64,000 nucleotides of DNA from Acinetobacter sp. ANC 4169 (GTDB lineage Bacteria; Pseudomonadota; Gammaproteobacteria; Pseudomonadales; Moraxellaceae). The notes beneath the pieces were generated by a model. The model saw nothing but the letters and a program-made list of their open reading frames with translations. It made no database searches and was not told the origin of the DNA. Where the stretch lies: NCBI RefSeq assembly GCF_002135355.1, contig NZ_NEGE01000002.1, positions 186,001-250,000 on the forward strand, given 5' to 3'. Positions 18,725 through 27,755 of this stretch are shown here, piece after piece. Position 1 is the first letter of the stretch; each line of letters opens with the position of its first letter. Position numbers and translations under genes: made by a program.

Positions 18725-20116
18725 TTAAATGACCACACTGGAATAAGTTCTGATGGCATTTTCCAGTACATCAAAAACTTTTTTATCAATACATTGAGCC
18801 ACATTAAAACGAATGAATTGACCGGCTTGTTCAGACTGACTGAATGAATTTCCCGGCGCCAATATAATGCCCTGTTGCAGACATATCTTGGAAAGTTTTG
18901 ACGCTTCAATATGTGGCGGTAATCTGCACCATAAAAATATGCCTGCTTTGGGGACAATCCAAGGATGAATATCCAAATGGGCAAGCTTTTGAATGGTTTC
19001 ATTGCTGGCTTTAATCAATTGTTTTTTTAGCCAGTCCAAATGTTTCGGATAACTGCTATCCATCAGCGATTGATAAATAATTTCTGCGTTCAGATTACTA
19101 TTACTGAAGTGTATTGCGATCTTTAAATCAATCAATTTCTCAATGTTATCTATATTGCTCAGAATATATCCGCAACGTACTGCTGCCGAAAGCGTTTTGG
19201 TAAAACTGCCAATCTGAATCACATGGGAAAGTCCAGAGAGTGCCGCATATCGGGGGGCAGGTAAATATTCAAAATCAGCGAAGATTTCATCTTCAATAAT
19301 CAGCATATTGGCCTGTTCAGCCAGTCGGGCAATTTGATAAGCCCTCGCTAATGAAAGCGTTGCTCCTGTAGGATTATGAATGCCTGAATTGGTCAGATAT
19401 ATTTTTGGTTTTAACGCGAGTGCCTGCGCAAAATATTCAAGATCGGGGCCATGTTCGGTAAAGGGTATCGCGACTGCACGTAAATGATGTGCCTGAATAA
19501 GTGCCTGAAAATTGAAATAACATGGGTCATCCAGCAGCACAATATCACCCGGCTGCAATAGTAATCTGAAAATCAAATCAATCGATTGAGTGGCTGAATC
19601 GGTAAGCAGAATCTGATTGGGATGAATTTTTAAATCATAATTTTCCTTTTTTCGAACTAGATATTGTCTTAAAGCCAAATGTCCATGCGGAAGTGCATAA
19701 TCAATTAAAAGTGATTCTTCCGATTTTGCCACTATTTTTAAGGCTTTGCGCAGCGTCTGTTCAGGCATCCATTCTGCGGGCAACCAGCCACAGCCCGGCT
19801 TGAGCATTTCATTTTTAGCTTCTAAAGATTGTCTGGAAATCCACAGCGGATCAATTTCCCTGTCGTATTGAATATTCTGTTCAATATTGATGTGTTGAAC
19901 CGGTTTGCCAAGAATGTAATAACCGGCCCCTGCTCGGGATTCAATCATGCCTTCTGCTAGCAAGCGTGCATAGGCTTCCACAATGGTTGAAACCGAGTAA
20001 TTTAATTGCTGGGCGTACTGGCGCACTGAGGGCAAGCGTGAGCCGGCTATCAGTGTCTTGTTTTTGATATTCTGTTTGATCAGCTCAATTACAACTTCAA
20101 TTTTAGTTTTTGTCAT
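18725..20116 (-). CDS. MocR/PdxR-type regulator (GntR HTH + aminotransferase domain)
   Basis: A 463-residue PLP-dependent transcription factor. Residues ~5-72 form a GntR winged helix (SRLPSVRQYAQQLNYSVSTIVEAYARL...GAGYYI); residues ~110-460 form a class I aminotransferase-like domain with DDPCYFNF, NSGIHNPTG and the PLP lysine in GSFTKTLSAAVRCGY. Proteins of this type sense PLP or amino-PLP adducts. It is divergently transcribed from an EamA-type exporter gene, so it probably regulates that gene; the start-to-start gap is about 130 bases. The start codon is ATG at 20116. Confidence 0.9.
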   Translation of the reverse strand: MTKTKIEVVIELIKQNIKNKTLIAGSRLPSVRQYAQQLNYSVSTIVEAYARLLAEGMIESRAGAGYYILGKPVQHINIEQNIQYDREIDPLWISRQSLEAKNEMLKPGCGWLPAEWMPEQTLRKALKIVAKSEESLLIDYALPHGHLALRQYLVRKKENYDLKIHPNQILLTDSATQSIDLIFRLLLQPGDIVLLDDPCYFNFQALIQAHHLRAVAIPFTEHGPDLEYFAQALALKPKIYLTNSGIHNPTGATLSLARAYQIARLAEQANMLIIEDEIFADFEYLPAPRYAALSGLSHVIQIGSFTKTLSAAVRCGYILSNIDNIEKLIDLKIAIHFSNSNLNAEIIYQSLMDSSYPKHLDWLKKQLIKASNETIQKLAHLDIHPWIVPKAGIFLWCRLPPHIEASKLSKICLQQGIILAPGNSFSQSEQAGQFIRFNVAQCIDKKVFDVLENAIRTYSSVVI

Positions 20117-20248
20117 TCACGCATCCCCCAACAGTCAAACTGTACTGCTCAATCTAGCATAACAGTGATGTTAAATTGTATTGCCCTGTATATAGCAGCT
20201 GTATTTTTTTTCTTATTAAATTGCTCTAAATTCAATGAGCAGTATCAA

Positions 20249-21112
20249 ATGAACAGAACAAATATCGGCTGGATAAACGGATTATTAGGGGTAATTATTT
20301 TTGCAGGTTCCATGCCTGCCACCCGAATTGCAGTAACAGGTTTTAGTCCGACCTTCTTAACCGCAATTCGGGCAACGATTGCAGCAGTATTGGCGCTCTT
20401 GTGTTTGTTATGGTTTAAACAGCAGCGCCCGCAAACCCATCAGTACACATCCCTGATTATTGTCAGTCTGGGCGTGGTCATCGGTTTTCCTTTATTTAGT
20501 GCGCTGGCATTACAAAACATATCTGCCTCTAGAGCTTTGGTTTTTGTAGCTTTGCTTCCAGTTTGCACGGCCATGTTCGGAGTGATGAGAGCCGGTGAAA
20601 ATCCGAATGCAAAATTCTGGTTATTTACCCTGCTGGGAAGCAGCTTTGTGCTTGCTTATATGTTGCTTCAGGATCAGTCCTATCATCTGGCTAGTGGTGA
20701 TGTTTATATGATTGCAGCTGTTCTAGCTTGTGGTTTGGGTTATGCAGAAGGTGGACATTTATCCAAAGTATTAGGCGGATGGCAAGTGATCTGCTGGGCA
20801 CTGATTGTTGCCTTTCCCCTTATGCTGGTTTTAACGCTGTACTATTTTCCAGCCAATTTCACTGAAGTTTCTTATTCTGCTTATGCAAGCTTGGCTTATG
20901 TATCCATCTTCAGCATGCTCATAGGTTTTTTCTTCTGGTATAAGGGACTGGCTATGGGCGGAATTGCTAAAGTGGGCCAGATACAACTGCTACAACCCTT
21001 TATCGGATTAATCCTTTGCGCAATCATTTTGGGCGAAAATATTCATTTAGATATGATCGTGGTGTGTATGGCTGTGGTGATTTGTGTCATGTTGGCAAAA
21101 AGATTTGCCTAA
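20249..21112 (+). CDS. EamA/DMT-family exporter
   Basis: A 287-residue drug/metabolite transporter with ten predicted helices in two EamA repeats (the second begins near YMIAAVLACGLGYAEGGHL). Such proteins export amino acids or related metabolites across the inner membrane. The frame is open 28 codons further up, but the family N-terminus begins at MNRTNIGWINGLLG, so I use the ATG at 20249. The divergent MocR-type regulator and the following PNPOx-like gene suggest a link to vitamin B6 or PLP-derived metabolites, which is inference. Confidence 0.85.
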   Translation: MNRTNIGWINGLLGVIIFAGSMPATRIAVTGFSPTFLTAIRATIAAVLALLCLLWFKQQRPQTHQYTSLIIVSLGVVIGFPLFSALALQNISASRALVFVALLPVCTAMFGVMRAGENPNAKFWLFTLLGSSFVLAYMLLQDQSYHLASGDVYMIAAVLACGLGYAEGGHLSKVLGGWQVICWALIVAFPLMLVLTLYYFPANFTEVSYSAYASLAYVSIFSMLIGFFFWYKGLAMGGIAKVGQIQLLQPFIGLILCAIILGENIHLDMIVVCMAVVICVMLAKRFA

Positions 21113-21231
21113 AAGAGTCATGAATGACCAGTCAATCGGATCAATGCAGATCAAGTGACATTCATGTTTAAATGATCTGTGTTTTATTCAACTCACTGAA
21201 TACTATTTAAAAATAAAAAAGGGGAAATAAA

Positions 21232-21714
21232 ATGAAAACAGAAGAATGGCAACATATCTGCAAGGTGGTGAATGATGCACAACGTGCTGCAATGCACTGT
21301 TCTATTGCTACGGTAGATAGCAACTTGCAGCCGACCATTAGTCCCATAGGCACTTTATTTCTTAGAGAAAATCCAAGCGGTTTTTTCTTTGATACCTATA
21401 CCGAATCGTTACAACAGAATTTGCCGAAAAATAGTAAAGCCTGTATTCAGGCGATTAATAGTAGCCGCTTATTCTGGTTAAAAGCCTTATTTAAAGGCGA
21501 GTTTAGTGATTATCCTGGTGTTCGGCTGTATGTGGAAATTGGCGATCTTCGTCTTGCCAATGCCGAAGAACTGGCTCAGATTTCACGCCGCATTCAAAGC
21601 CTAAAATGGACCAAAGGCAGCCAGTTGATCTGGTCCGATTTTAGCCATGTACGGGATTTTCAGGTGCATGCTTTTAAATGGGTGAAATATCCCAAAATGA
21701 TGCCCTTCGCCTAA
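21232..21714 (+). CDS. Pyridoxamine 5'-phosphate oxidase-like flavin protein
   Basis: A 160-residue protein with the split beta-barrel FMN-binding fold: the family opening CSIATVDSNLQPTISPIGTLFL near residues 22-44 and RLYVEIGDLRLANAEE near 103. Too short and lacking the C-terminal pair of motifs for a genuine PdxH, so it belongs to the broad PNPOx-like group (flavin reductases, heme-utilisation-like proteins). GGGG lies 7 bases before the ATG. It follows the exporter by 119 bases and might share its promoter. Confidence 0.75.
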   Translation: MKTEEWQHICKVVNDAQRAAMHCSIATVDSNLQPTISPIGTLFLRENPSGFFFDTYTESLQQNLPKNSKACIQAINSSRLFWLKALFKGEFSDYPGVRLYVEIGDLRLANAEELAQISRRIQSLKWTKGSQLIWSDFSHVRDFQVHAFKWVKYPKMMPFA

Positions 21715-21735
21715 AAACAGACATATTAAACTAAC

Positions 21736-22329
21736 TTATAGTAAGCCTATTTCCTTAAATAATTGAGCATAGACTTCAGCTTTTTTTTCTATTGCCAAGG
21801 GATAAGCACGTGATGAAGATGGCATCCGGTATAAAGTCAGCTCGCGTTCAGCAAAATAGGCTTTGGAGGGCTGTCCAATTTTCGGTTTTTCCGTAGCTTC
21901 AGGCATGGACAGCATTAAGGTATCGGTGGCTTTATCTCCAGTCGTCATAATGCTATGACAATCAGGAATCTGCTGTAAAAGCTTGGCTAAATCAGTTGCT
22001 TGTGCAATGTGCAGAAATTTATCCGAGGCATTGCCTTTTAAGCGAATAATTTGATACGCCGTATCAAAAATTGCGATCCCTTTTTCCATTAAGAAATCAC
22101 GGATCTGCTGTTCCCTGAAATTTTTATTGGCGATATCCAAAAAATATTCTTTATCTTGAAAGAAGACCAAACCAAAAATCTTCCACATGTCATTTTGATA
22201 ATTTGGATAATAAAACTCCATTTTCCAGCGTGTTTTAGGCGGTGGAAAGCTGCCCATCATCAGCAACTTGGCATTTGAAGGAAGAAAGGGTTCCAATGGA
22301 TGAGTTTCTATTTCAAGTTCAGTGCTCAT
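21736..22329 (-). CDS. Uracil-DNA glycosylase-family protein
   Basis: A 197-residue member of the uracil-DNA glycosylase superfamily (Mug/TDG-like branch). It shows the substrate-pocket motif GSFPPPKTRWKMEFYYP near residues 26-42, followed by NDMWKIFG, and a C-terminal loop SSSRAYP in the position of the DNA-intercalation motif. Function as a mismatch or damaged-base glycosylase is likely but not proven, and some relatives are uncharacterised. I use the ATG at 22329 (MSTELE); a TTG three codons upstream is possible. It lies 31 bases after the SGNH hydrolase gene on the same strand. Confidence 0.75.
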   Translation of the reverse strand: MSTELEIETHPLEPFLPSNAKLLMMGSFPPPKTRWKMEFYYPNYQNDMWKIFGLVFFQDKEYFLDIANKNFREQQIRDFLMEKGIAIFDTAYQIIRLKGNASDKFLHIAQATDLAKLLQQIPDCHSIMTTGDKATDTLMLSMPEATEKPKIGQPSKAYFAERELTLYRMPSSSRAYPLAIEKKAEVYAQLFKEIGLL

Positions 22330-22359
22330 AACAGTCAATTTATCCGTCTTCAGTTGAAT

Positions 22360-23076
22360 TTAAAACATTTGGCGAATTTTATCTGCTACCTGTTCGCCCC
22401 AAAGTGTATAAATTTCCTTGCTGGGATGAAAACCATCCTTTGCCATTTCCAGGTTTAAAGCCCTAAAACGCTGCAGATCATATTCAATCCATTGCATATT
22501 GGCGTGCTGCTGCACAAATTTTGCAAGATTTTTATTCATGCCTTTGGCATATTGTCCAAATAGCCAGGCCAGCGGATTGGGTAAAGCCGGAAACAGGTTC
22601 ATTGGCGGCACACCCGCGGCAATAATCAATTCAGGCGTAAATTTCTGGTTAATCTCGGCATAAAGTTGTTGCTGCTTTTTAATCCAGCCCTTAGGCGAGG
22701 TCAGTTTGGTAATGTCATTCACCCCGACAGAAGTAATCACCACATTGAAGTGTTGAGCAGGCATATTTTTGACTGTTTTAATCACCTGCCCGCTGCTATG
22801 ACCGGTTGTTGCTTCAAGTTGATAACTGATTTCATATCCATCTTGTAACTGGTTCAGCACTGCACCGAGTAAAGCATCGTCCTGAATTTCAACGCCTACA
22901 CCTGCCGCTGCTGAATCACCTACAATCAGGATAGATAAAGGTTTTCCGTTTCCAACCGATCCCTGACGGTTTCCCTCGGGTTCGGGTAAGCGTAAAGTAT
23001 TTTTTTTAACGGCATTACCTTGAATAATCAAAGATGGAATCAGGGCAAGAGTTGAAATTTTTAACAGCATAAACAA
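22360..23076 (-). CDS. SGNH/GDSL-family hydrolase, exported
   Basis: A 238-residue SGNH hydrolase (esterase/lipase or acyl-transfer type). Catalytic Ser in block I VGDSAAAGVG near residue 55, block III GVNDITK near 117, and the C-terminal Asp/His pair in KDGFHPS near 213. The N-terminus (MLLKISTLALIPSLIIQGNA) resembles a signal peptide or anchor, so action in the periplasm is likely. It is transcribed with the glycosylase gene behind it. Substrate unknown. Confidence 0.85.
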   Translation of the reverse strand: MFMLLKISTLALIPSLIIQGNAVKKNTLRLPEPEGNRQGSVGNGKPLSILIVGDSAAAGVGVEIQDDALLGAVLNQLQDGYEISYQLEATTGHSSGQVIKTVKNMPAQHFNVVITSVGVNDITKLTSPKGWIKKQQQLYAEINQKFTPELIIAAGVPPMNLFPALPNPLAWLFGQYAKGMNKNLAKFVQQHANMQWIEYDLQRFRALNLEMAKDGFHPSKEIYTLWGEQVADKIRQMF

Positions 23077-23303
23077 TAAAATTCACGATCATATCCACAT
23101 CAATATATGATTATATCGCGTTAAAAGCATTGACCGAAACTACAAGGTGTTCCCTTCAATCCAAGGATCTATCCGCCGATATTTTATCTTTATCAACCCT
23201 CATCATTCATTATATTTTTTACCATCCAAATCCTCCTTTCTAAATTGACAATTTTCAGTTAGCGGCCTATTTTAAAAATAGATGACATACAATCTATTTT
23301 TCT

Positions 23304-23771
23304 ATGATGACTCCAACACAAAATCTTGATCAGCTTCGTTTTGGCAGTTTAGCCGCCCTAGTTGCCCGCGCCTGGCGTAAAACGATAGACCAACGACTGG
23401 TACAATATGAATTGACCGAAGCCACCTGGTTGCCATTGGTATATTTGTCACGCCTGGATAAACCTGTCAGACAAAAAGATCTGGCTGCAATGCTGTCTTT
23501 AGACAGTTCTTCTGTGGTTCGGGTACTGAATAATCTGGAAAAATTAGGCTTTGTGGAGCGCACAGCTGAACAGCATGACCGCCGTGCTAAAGCCACCTGC
23601 ATTACCCCTCAAGGTAAGGAAATTATTGCACATCTGGAATCGATATCTCAGGATCTGGAAAATGAAATCAGAGCCAGTCTGGATGCTAATGATTTAAAAA
23701 TCGCACGTCAGGTTTTACAAAGTCTTTACCTGATACTCTCAGATATGAATCATCTGTCAGATGAGGTTTAA
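23304..23771 (+). CDS. MarR-family regulator
   Basis: A 155-residue winged-helix repressor. The DNA-binding region is PVRQKDLAAMLSLDSSSVVRVLNNLEKLGFVERTAEQHDRRAKATCITPQGKEII (residues ~52-110), with long dimerisation helices on both sides. It ends two bases before an MFS gene, so the pair form an operon and the regulator probably represses the efflux gene and itself. The first two codons are both ATG; either may be used. The downstream transporter is broken, so this regulator may have lost its main partner. Confidence 0.9.
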   Translation: MMTPTQNLDQLRFGSLAALVARAWRKTIDQRLVQYELTEATWLPLVYLSRLDKPVRQKDLAAMLSLDSSSVVRVLNNLEKLGFVERTAEQHDRRAKATCITPQGKEIIAHLESISQDLENEIRASLDANDLKIARQVLQSLYLILSDMNHLSDEV

Positions 23772-23773
23772 AT

Positions 23774-24967
23774 ATGTCTGTACCTCAAGCTGAGCATAAA
23801 AATATTCCTTTATGGTTTCTAGCGATACTGACTTTAAGCGGCACACTTGCCATGCACATTTTTGTGCCGGTTTTGCCCTTGGTTGGGCAATATTTTCAGG
23901 CCGATCTGCATGAAGTTCAGCTCACTTTAAGCGTTTATATTATTGGTCTGGCTATTGGACAGCTTTTTTATGGTCCTTTGGCAGACAGTATTGGCCGTCG
24001 TCCTGTACTGCTGTTTGGTATGCTGCTGTATACCTTTGCGGGATTAGGCGCTTTATATGCAGTGAATTTGCATATGTTAATCGGAATGCGCTTCCTACAG
24101 GCACTTGGTGGATGTACCGGTCTATTATTGGGGCGCGCGATCGTACGAGATACATCTTCAGGGATTGAAACGACCAAACGATTATCCTTAATGAATATGA
24201 TGGTGATGTTTGGGCCTGGACTGGCTCCAATTTTTGGTGGTTTTTTAGCATCCGCTGCGGGTTGGAAAAGTATTTTTGTCGCTTGATCTCTGCTGGGTTT
24301 GATTAATCTCATGCTTGTCTGGATCTTTGTTTCCGATGCAGCACTAAAACGTGAAACTTCAGCAAAAGCGGTAATGGATGATTATAAGAAACTCATTACA
24401 TCAACCAAGTTTTTGGGCTATGCCTTAGGTGGAAGTTTAGCTACAACAGCATTTTATGGCTTTTTAGGTGTTGCATCTTATATCGTGCTGCATCAACTGC
24501 ATGGCACCATTCACGATGTTGGTGTTTACCTTGCATTAGTGATGGTGGGAATTTGGTTAGGTACATTCAGTTCGACCCGTTTAGTATCGAAAATTTCCCT
24601 GAATACGATGATGGCCCTTGGCAGCAGTATTAGTATTGGTTTTTCTATACTTTTATTTGGATATACTTATTTTGATTATTTAACGCCGTGGAGTGTCATG
24701 ATTCCAGTGGTGGGGTTTTGCTATGGGGTAGGTTTAACCTCTCCTGCTTCGCTGACCAATGCTTTAAATGTCAATCCTAAAATTGCAGGTTCTGCTTCTG
24801 GTTTATATGGCTTTTTACAGATGGCCATTGGCGCAATATGTACCAGTTTAACTGCTTTAGGAAATAATCCCGCATTTTCGGCTGCGTGTGTGTTATTGGC
24901 TGCAAGTCTTATTGCACAGTTTTGTTATCAAATGGCTCGTCGAGTTAAAGTATCACACGAATGTTAA
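23774..24967 (+). pseudogene. MFS transporter (Bcr/CflA-like), in-frame nonsense codon
   Basis: A multidrug-type MFS gene read as one continuous frame of 398 codons interrupted by a single TGA at 24284-24286. The protein text flows across it (WKSIFVA, stop, SLLGLINLML), mid-membrane helix, where a Leu codon TTA or TTG would be expected; TTA to TGA is one base. Motif A GPLADSIGRRP lies near residue 70 and the helix pattern is that of a 12-helix drug exporter. No frameshift or deletion is seen, so the lesion looks recent. A 222-residue C-terminal half with its own ATG could be made but would not transport. Confidence 0.85.
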
Positions 24968-24996
24968 AAGCATTTTCCTCATATCTAAAAAAGATA

Positions 24997-25024
24997 TAAA
25001 AAGCCCATTGAATGGGCTTTTTAA
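24997..25024. terminator. Bidirectional terminator between MFS and SDR genes
   Basis: AAGCCCATT/AATGGGCTT arms with A-run and T-run flanks; it serves the convergent genes on both strands. Confidence 0.85.
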
Positions 25025-25034
25025 AATTCTAAAA

Positions 25035-25778
25035 TCAGCCCAATTTATTGACCAGTTTCAAAGGCAAAATTTTCATGGCCAAACCGAGCGGCAACCAAGG
25101 CCACTGTGGCACATAAGCTTTAACTGGTGCTTTTTCAATGGCTTTAACCAGTAAATGCGAACCGGTTTTTTCATCCACTTCAAAAGGCAGTTTTTTGGCA
25201 CCTTCATTCAGTTCAGTGCGGATATATCCCGGGAAAATGGTGGTGACTTTAATCGGGGTATCAATCAGTTCGGCACGGATGCCTTCTGCCAAATGTGCAA
25301 CACCGGCTTTACTTGCCCCATATGCCGTTAAATGTTTAGGCATGCCACGCATTGCACTCATCGATGAAATCATCACCAGATGCCCTGCATTTTGCGCACG
25401 GAAAATTTCCACCGCGGCTTCACATTGAGCCAAAGCTGAAATAAAGTTTGTTTCGACGGTCGCCTTGTTAATTTCGAAATTTCCTTTACCAATTCGACGG
25501 CCTTCACCCACGCCCGCATTCACAATAATGCGGTCAATAGTGCCAAACTCTTGTTTAAATGCGCGGAACACTTCAAAGACCTGATCGTAATGAGTCACAT
25601 CTAAGGTTTTGGCAATGACTTTTACGCCATACTTGCTTTCCAGCTCTTGTTTTAAAGCTTCCAGACGCTCCAGACGACGCGCACAAATGGCCAGGTTATA
25701 GCCCTTTTGTGCAAATTCACGTGCCATACCCGCGCCAATGCCTGAACTTGCTCCGGTAATTAAAATTGTTTTTGCCAT
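25035..25778 (-). CDS. Short-chain dehydrogenase/reductase
   Basis: A 247-residue classical SDR: cofactor loop GASSGIGAG at residues 8-16, NAG motif (VNAGVGEG) near 88, catalytic Ser in MISSMSAM near 137, and YGASK near 152. The C-terminal ~30 residues are hydrophobic (PWLPLGLAMKILPL). It is the last gene of an operon with a histidine phosphatase, an APH-like kinase and an acyl-CoA dehydrogenase, so an acyl or alcohol intermediate is the likely substrate. Confidence 0.9.
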   Translation of the reverse strand: MAKTILITGASSGIGAGMAREFAQKGYNLAICARRLERLEALKQELESKYGVKVIAKTLDVTHYDQVFEVFRAFKQEFGTIDRIIVNAGVGEGRRIGKGNFEINKATVETNFISALAQCEAAVEIFRAQNAGHLVMISSMSAMRGMPKHLTAYGASKAGVAHLAEGIRAELIDTPIKVTTIFPGYIRTELNEGAKKLPFEVDEKTGSHLLVKAIEKAPVKAYVPQWPWLPLGLAMKILPLKLVNKLG

Positions 25779-25805
25779 GTTCTCTTCCTTTGCTATTTTT
25801 TTAAA

Positions 25806-26504
25806 TCAGATCCATGTCAGTAACTTGGAATCTTCAGCCTTAATAAAATGATGTTCATTTAAGCTTAATAACTGCGCTTCATTCCCCACCAAACGCAATG
25901 TGGTCATGCTGGTATTGGCAATCGCCCAGTTTAAGGCGAAAGTCCGGTTGGCATTTAGTTCTAACAGTTTTCCGGCAGCCACTGAAATCACGCCACCGGA
26001 GGTAAATACCACAGCATAACGGGGTTTGGTTTTGGCCAGTTCATTACATAAATTTTGCAATGCTGTTTCTACCCGGTTTTTAAAATGTGGCCAGGATTCA
26101 TCATATTCATGATGATAGTCACCACCGGTCCAGCGCTCGATGGCCCCTTCAAAAATTTTCGCCAGATAAGCACGCGGATTTTCTTCTTTGGCCACATCCT
26201 GCTTTAACAAGTGTGGTTCATTAAAACGTGGTTCGTACTTGGCAAAAACTTGCTGATGATTAAATTCATTCCAGGCATTGTCAATCTGAATTTCAGCTTC
26301 GGGAAAACATTCGGCTAAAGCCAGTTGCGCCGTTTGCTGATGACGTTGCATCGAGCCTGCCACCACATAGGGCGTTTCTTTTAGAATCTGATCGAAATAT
26401 TGGCCCAATAATTTCGCCTGTAATTCACCATTAGGGGAAAGCTGATCATAGCTTTCCGCTCCAAAAGAAGCCTGTCCGTGACGAATCAGATAGATTGTGG
26501 TCAT
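25806..26504 (-). CDS. Histidine phosphatase-family protein
   Basis: A 232-residue phosphoglycerate-mutase-like phosphatase: catalytic RHG at the N-terminus (IYLIRHGQASFG), partner Arg in AGSMQRHQQTA near 57, and second His in FTSGGVISVAAG region near 170 (here Gly-Gly rather than the common HGG, so the second catalytic His is not obvious). Its ATG overlaps the stop of the preceding kinase gene by ATGA, so it is translationally coupled. Substrate unknown. Confidence 0.85.
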   Translation of the reverse strand: MTTIYLIRHGQASFGAESYDQLSPNGELQAKLLGQYFDQILKETPYVVAGSMQRHQQTAQLALAECFPEAEIQIDNAWNEFNHQQVFAKYEPRFNEPHLLKQDVAKEENPRAYLAKIFEGAIERWTGGDYHHEYDESWPHFKNRVETALQNLCNELAKTKPRYAVVFTSGGVISVAAGKLLELNANRTFALNWAIANTSMTTLRLVGNEAQLLSLNEHHFIKAEDSKLLTWI

Positions 26505-27622
26505 GAGGGCATCAGCTCCTTAAATTTGGCGATATATTTTTGCGCCAGTTGATTGGCTTCAAGTTTCTGTAAACCAATCAATTTAAGCGCACGGATATGC
26601 AAGGCATGAATCACAATCCAGAAATCCTTAAAGGCTGGATTATTGGTTTGCTTGTGGTAATAACGGTAATAGATTTGCTGTGCAATCACGGCTAAACGGA
26701 AAATGCCGAATACTTCGTAGAAGGTCCAGTTCTCAGGTTGCAAGCCGGTTTTTTCTAAATAATAATCCACGACTTCTTGACGCGTGAACATGCCTTTTAA
26801 ATTGGTCGGCTGACGACGCGTGGCTTTAAAAATGTGGTTGTCGCTTTCTTCCACCCAATAGGCCAGTGCGGAACCTAAATCCATTAGAGGATCGCCAAGT
26901 GTAGCCATTTCCCAGTCCAGCACCCCAATCACTTGAGTCGGATGGTTGGGGTCTAAAATCACATTGTCAAAACGCCAGTCATTATGAATCACGCAGGTTT
27001 TTGAATCGGCAGGAATATTATCTTTCAGCCACTGGCGTACATATTTGAATGAAGGCACATTTAAGGTTTTGGCTTTTTCATAGCGTGCATCCCAGCCTTC
27101 CACCTGACGGCGGCAATAGCCCTCACCTTTACCCAGTTTTTCCAGTTCTGTACCGACATAAGGAACTTGATGCAGCTCGATCAGTTTGTCGATCACATTA
27201 ATACATAATTCGCGAACCTGAGCTTCATTAAAGTTCAGTTCTTTAGGTAAATTGGCACGTGGAATAATGCCTTCCACGCGCTGCATCACGTAGAAGTCAC
27301 ACCCAATTACGGATTCGTCCTGACACAGCGCCAGCATTTCCGGCAAGACCGGATAGAAAGGTGCCAGATTTTTTTGCACGTTGTATTCACGTGCCATGTC
27401 ATGGGCAGATTTGGCTTTGGTTCCTTTAGGTGGGCGACGTAAAATCAAGTCCTTATTGTCGTATTTCAAACGATAAGTCCAGTTAGACGCTCCGCCTGAA
27501 TATTGCGTGACTTCGACCTGACCGTGTAAATCAATGCCTTGTGCTTTGAGCCAATGCTCAACTGCAATGACATCTAGCTCTTCGCCTTGACGGACATTTC
27601 CGCCCACATCAATAACTGACAT
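26501..27622 (-). CDS. APH-like phosphotransferase (ACAD10/11 type)
   Basis: A 373-residue aminoglycoside-phosphotransferase-fold kinase. It shows the N-lobe SGGASNWTYRL near residue 43, the LILRRPPKGTKAKSAHD block, the catalytic loop VIHNDWRFDNVILDP near 210, and metal-binding VLDWEMATLGDPLMDLG near 233. In animals this domain is fused to an acyl-CoA dehydrogenase (ACAD10/11) that handles 4-hydroxy acids; here the dehydrogenase is the next gene upstream. A role in phosphorylating a hydroxyacyl-CoA before elimination is therefore plausible. It is not an antibiotic resistance call. Confidence 0.88.
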   Translation of the reverse strand: MSVIDVGGNVRQGEELDVIAVEHWLKAQGIDLHGQVEVTQYSGGASNWTYRLKYDNKDLILRRPPKGTKAKSAHDMAREYNVQKNLAPFYPVLPEMLALCQDESVIGCDFYVMQRVEGIIPRANLPKELNFNEAQVRELCINVIDKLIELHQVPYVGTELEKLGKGEGYCRRQVEGWDARYEKAKTLNVPSFKYVRQWLKDNIPADSKTCVIHNDWRFDNVILDPNHPTQVIGVLDWEMATLGDPLMDLGSALAYWVEESDNHIFKATRRQPTNLKGMFTRQEVVDYYLEKTGLQPENWTFYEVFGIFRLAVIAQQIYYRYYHKQTNNPAFKDFWIVIHALHIRALKLIGLQKLEANQLAQKYIAKFKELMPS

Positions 27623-27651
27623 TCTTATTTCCCTAAATCTTTAATTTCAAA

Positions 27652-27729
27652 AGACTTCTTACATCACCTTATTTACACCTTTTTCATTTTCCATTCATAG
27701 GGAAATTTGAATAAAGTTGTAAGAAGTCT
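27652..27729. repeat. Long-spaced inverted repeat inside the dehydrogenase operon
   Basis: A perfect 12-base inverted repeat: AGACTTCTTACA at 27652-27663 and TGTAAGAAGTCT at 27718-27729, with weaker complementarity inside. It fills the 133-base gap between the acyl-CoA dehydrogenase and kinase genes. It could be an intercistronic RNA stem affecting stability or an operator; there is no T-run. Confidence 0.6.
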
Positions 27730-27755
27730 CATCTACTCGCTATATTTTTTAGATA

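Noticed and set aside
24284-24286. The TGA in the MFS gene as selenocysteine or programmed read-through
   Set aside because: No SECIS-like hairpin follows, and MFS transporters have no selenocysteine; a nonsense mutation is simpler.
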